Source of the DNA: Sphingomonas sp. dw_22
GTDB lineage: Bacteria; Pseudomonadota; Alphaproteobacteria; Sphingomonadales; Sphingomonadaceae
DNA length: 33,972 nucleotides
Reading direction: 5' to 3'
NCBI RefSeq assembly: GCF_018449795.1
Contig: NZ_JAAVVE010000047.1
Span: 1 to 33,972 of the forward strand
Within the stretch, counting starts at the first letter, position 1; each line of letters starts with the position of its first letter. Positions 32,110 to 33,972 of this stretch are shown one piece after another. The notes below the pieces were generated by a model, which saw nothing but the letters and a program-made list of their open reading frames with translations, was not told the DNA's origin and made no database searches. A program made the position numbers and the translations under genes.

Positions 32110-33972
32110 TCACCCCGTCACCGCCACGACATTGTCGTCGGAATTCCGATCGATATACGTGTTGTACGGATCGATTCCGGCAAAGGCCGGCTTGCGCTTC
32201 GAGAGGATGCGGATCACCTGCTGGCCCGATTTGACCGGCATGCGCTGCATCGCGATCACGTCCTTGGCGGCGAACGCGCCAAGGCCCGGGCGCGCATCGA
32301 ATAGGCCGATCGATATCTGATCGGCGAGCGGCGCGGGTTTCTCCACGCCGGTGCCGCCGGCATAGAATTTGGCCGCATCCACCGTCAGCAGCGTCTCGAA
32401 CGTCCCATCGGCCAGCTTGCGCACGCTCGCGGTCTTCGCCTTCAGGTCGTAGACGGTGATGCGATCGAGCAGATCGAGCACCAGTTCACGCTCGGCCGGA
32501 TCGCGCGCGAGCGACAGGAAGCCGTTCACCAGATCGAGCGAGCGCGGATAAGGCTGGCTCTTGAAGCGATATTTGTCGAGCAGCTGCGCGAGCATGTGAT
32601 TGACGCGATCCTCGCCGAGCCGGTCCTGCAACAGGTACATCACCACCGCGCCCTTGCGATAATGGATGTAGGGCTGGTTCTCGACGCGATCGAGCGGCAG
32701 TTCCTCGATCCGCTCCGAACCGCGCGAGCGCAGGTAATTGTCCAGCTCGTATTTCAGGAAGCGGCGAATCTTGTCCTCGCCATACATGTGCTTCATCACC
32801 ATCAGCGCCGAATATTGCGCCATGGTCTCGACCAGCACCGTGCCGCCCTGCATGTCCGCGCTGATGATCTGGTGCGCCCAATATTGATGGCCCAGCTCGT
32901 GCGCGGTGACGTAGGTGACATAGTCGATGCTGTCGGCATCGCCATTGTCGGCGATGAAGCCGATGCGCTCCGAATAGGGGATGGTGCCGGCGAACGCCTG
33001 GGCGAAGGTCGCATAACCCGGGAACTCGATGATCCGGGCGTAATCGAACTGATAGGGTCCGAAATGCGCGCGATAATAGCCGAGCGATGCCTTCATCGCC
33101 GCCAGCATGCGATCGACGTTATAGGCGTGCTTGGGATCGTAGAACACCGAGAGGCGCACGCCGTCGGCCAGCTCGCTCTTCTCGACATAGCGCGCCGACT
33201 GGATCGAGAAGAAGGCGAGAATCGGCGCGGGCGAGACGAAATGCGCGGTGCGCCGGCCGTTCGCCGTCACGTCCGAAACCTTGTCGCCCGGCGCGATCGG
33301 CACCTGGTCGGCGCTAGTCGAGACGGTGATGTCCGAATGCACCCAATCGGCGTCGCCGACATAGTTGCGGCGCTGCGCGGAGATGTCCTCCAGCTTGGCC
33401 ATGCGCAGTTCGGCCGGCAGCCCGTATTTGCGGCGCTTGACGCGATCGCTCAGCAGGCCGTCGCGGCCCATGCCGATCTGCGGCGCGAACTCCGAATTGT
33501 CGAGGAAGGTGCCGTTGCCCACCAGCCGGGTGTCGTCACCATTCGCGCGCAGGCCGCGCTGCCAGCGCTCGGTGCGGAAGGCGAGCGTGCCGGTGGCGCC
33601 GGGCGCGAGCGGTGCGGCGAAGCGATAGATGCGGTATCTGAGATCGGCATCGTCCATCGCCAGCCGGGCGCCGGGGATATCGATCGCCAGGATACGCGTG
33701 TCGGAATCGGTCAGCCGCACATGCAGTTCGCGGAGCGGCGCGCCGGTATCGTTGACGAAGCGATAGCTGCCGCGCGCCTCGGCCCGGCGCTCGGCGGGAT
33801 ATAGCGCCACGTCCATGCGGATATCGGTCAGCGAAGGCTGGAGCAGCTTCTCGTATTTGAGGTATTTCTTCTCGTAATCGGCGAGCTGCTTCTCGCGGTC
33901 TTCCTGCGTCCGATAGGTATTGAGGATATTCATGTTGTAATAGAGGAAGCCGCCCGTCGCGACGGCGACGAC
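32110..33972 (-). CDS. M1-family peptidase domain, C-terminal part of a probable ABC-permease/M1 fusion (5' end outside window)
   Basis: The frame is open to the window edge; the visible 620 residues are the C-terminal half. The internal ATG at 33933 lies inside VATGGFLYYNMNILNTYRT, the junction between a membrane part and a lysine-rich coiled linker seen in ABC-2 permease/M1 fusions of about 1,200 residues. Counting from that Met, HELGHQYWAHQ (345-355) gives zinc ligands His345 and His349 with catalytic Glu346. ETMAQYSALMVMKHMYG follows, with zinc ligand Glu369. The GAMEN substrate motif of aminopeptidases is not seen; EFPGYATFAQAF stands in its place, as in this subgroup. Role unknown; it may couple export with peptide processing in the membrane. 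It is not a truncation but a window-edge cut. Confidence 0.82.
   Translation of the reverse strand, partial: VVAVATGGFLYYNMNILNTYRTQEDREKQLADYEKKYLKYEKLLQPSLTDIRMDVALYPAERRAEARGSYRFVNDTGAPLRELHVRLTDSDTRILAIDIPGARLAMDDADLRYRIYRFAAPLAPGATGTLAFRTERWQRGLRANGDDTRLVGNGTFLDNSEFAPQIGMGRDGLLSDRVKRRKYGLPAELRMAKLEDISAQRRNYVGDADWVHSDITVSTSADQVPIAPGDKVSDVTANGRRTAHFVSPAPILAFFSIQSARYVEKSELADGVRLSVFYDPKHAYNVDRMLAAMKASLGYYRAHFGPYQFDYARIIEFPGYATFAQAFAGTIPYSERIGFIADNGDADSIDYVTYVTAHELGHQYWAHQIISADMQGGTVLVETMAQYSALMVMKHMYGEDKIRRFLKYELDNYLRSRGSERIEELPLDRVENQPYIHYRKGAVVMYLLQDRLGEDRVNHMLAQLLDKYRFKSQPYPRSLDLVNGFLSLARDPAERELVLDLLDRITVYDLKAKTASVRKLADGTFETLLTVDAAKFYAGGTGVEKPAPLADQISIGLFDARPGLGAFAAKDVIAMQRMPVKSGQQVIRILSKRKPAFAGIDPYNTYIDRNSDDNVVAVTG

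Noticed and set aside
1..33972. CRISPR array, tRNA, rRNA, insertion sequence or prophage
   Set aside because: No regularly spaced repeats, no cloverleaf-like conserved tRNA segments, no transposase or integrase motifs were seen. Short unnoticed tRNAs are unlikely because nearly all gaps are under 300 bases and were read.

Overview
The window looks like a chromosomal segment of a Sphingomonas-like alphaproteobacterium (Sphingomonadales). The reasons are the very high GC content, a GcrA-type cell-cycle regulator, an ATP synthase F0 operon of the a-c-b'-b type that is separate from the F1 genes, a large TonB-dependent receptor with a sphingomonad-style N-terminus, and many typical sphingomonad housekeeping proteins. 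The genus is an inference from gene content and protein style; no database search was run.

Layout. 1-427: C-terminal part of gcrA, starting in a suspicious T-free G/C block. 544-2529: parE (topoisomerase IV subunit B) behind a promoter-like element that holds a GANTC site. 2790-4118: a secreted beta-lactamase-fold serine hydrolase, flanked by palindromic intergenic repeats. 4334-5962 (minus): a small membrane protein, a RimJ/RimL-like acetyltransferase and an AIM24-family protein. 6351-7355: a less GC-rich PIN-domain gene that looks like an insertion. 7411-9802 (minus): metZ-apaG-lysR, joined by two 4-base GTGA overlaps. 9886-11187: a PMT-type glycosyltransferase. 11243-13088 (minus): leuB and recO. 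13197-15073 (minus): an overlapping FemAB/CelD-like acetyltransferase and polysaccharide deacetylase pair. 15128-17929 (minus): an exported DUF3857-transglutaminase-TPR protein. 18042-19970 (minus): uvrC. 20058-20804: an exported COG4798-type methyltransferase. 20994-21173 (minus): a 59-residue membrane protein. 21289-23799 (minus): atpI-atpB-atpE-b'-b. 24102-26510 (minus): a TonB-dependent receptor, divergent from an OmpR/EnvZ-type two-component pair (26804-28819). 28823-29398 (minus): an HdeD-like membrane protein, divergent from an oleate hydratase gene (29569-31191). 31216-31977 (minus): an NRDE/TANGO2-family protein. 31981-32109: an in-frame remnant resembling the H-loop of an ABC exporter. 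32110-33972 (minus, running off the window): the M1-peptidase part of a probable ABC-permease/M1 fusion.

How the genes work together. Most of the window is core metabolism and information processing: topoisomerase IV, UvrABC repair, RecO recombination, methionine and leucine synthesis, and F0. The accessory parts are the PIN gene and the block at 24.1-31.2 kb. There an outer-membrane receptor, a sensor-regulator pair, a membrane-stress protein and a fatty-acid hydratase lie next to one another and may form an envelope or lipid response neighbourhood; this is inferred from proximity only. Two families of palindromic intergenic repeats recur. I found no CRISPR array, tRNA, rRNA, transposase or confirmed riboswitch, and nothing that clearly amounts to a new multi-gene system.
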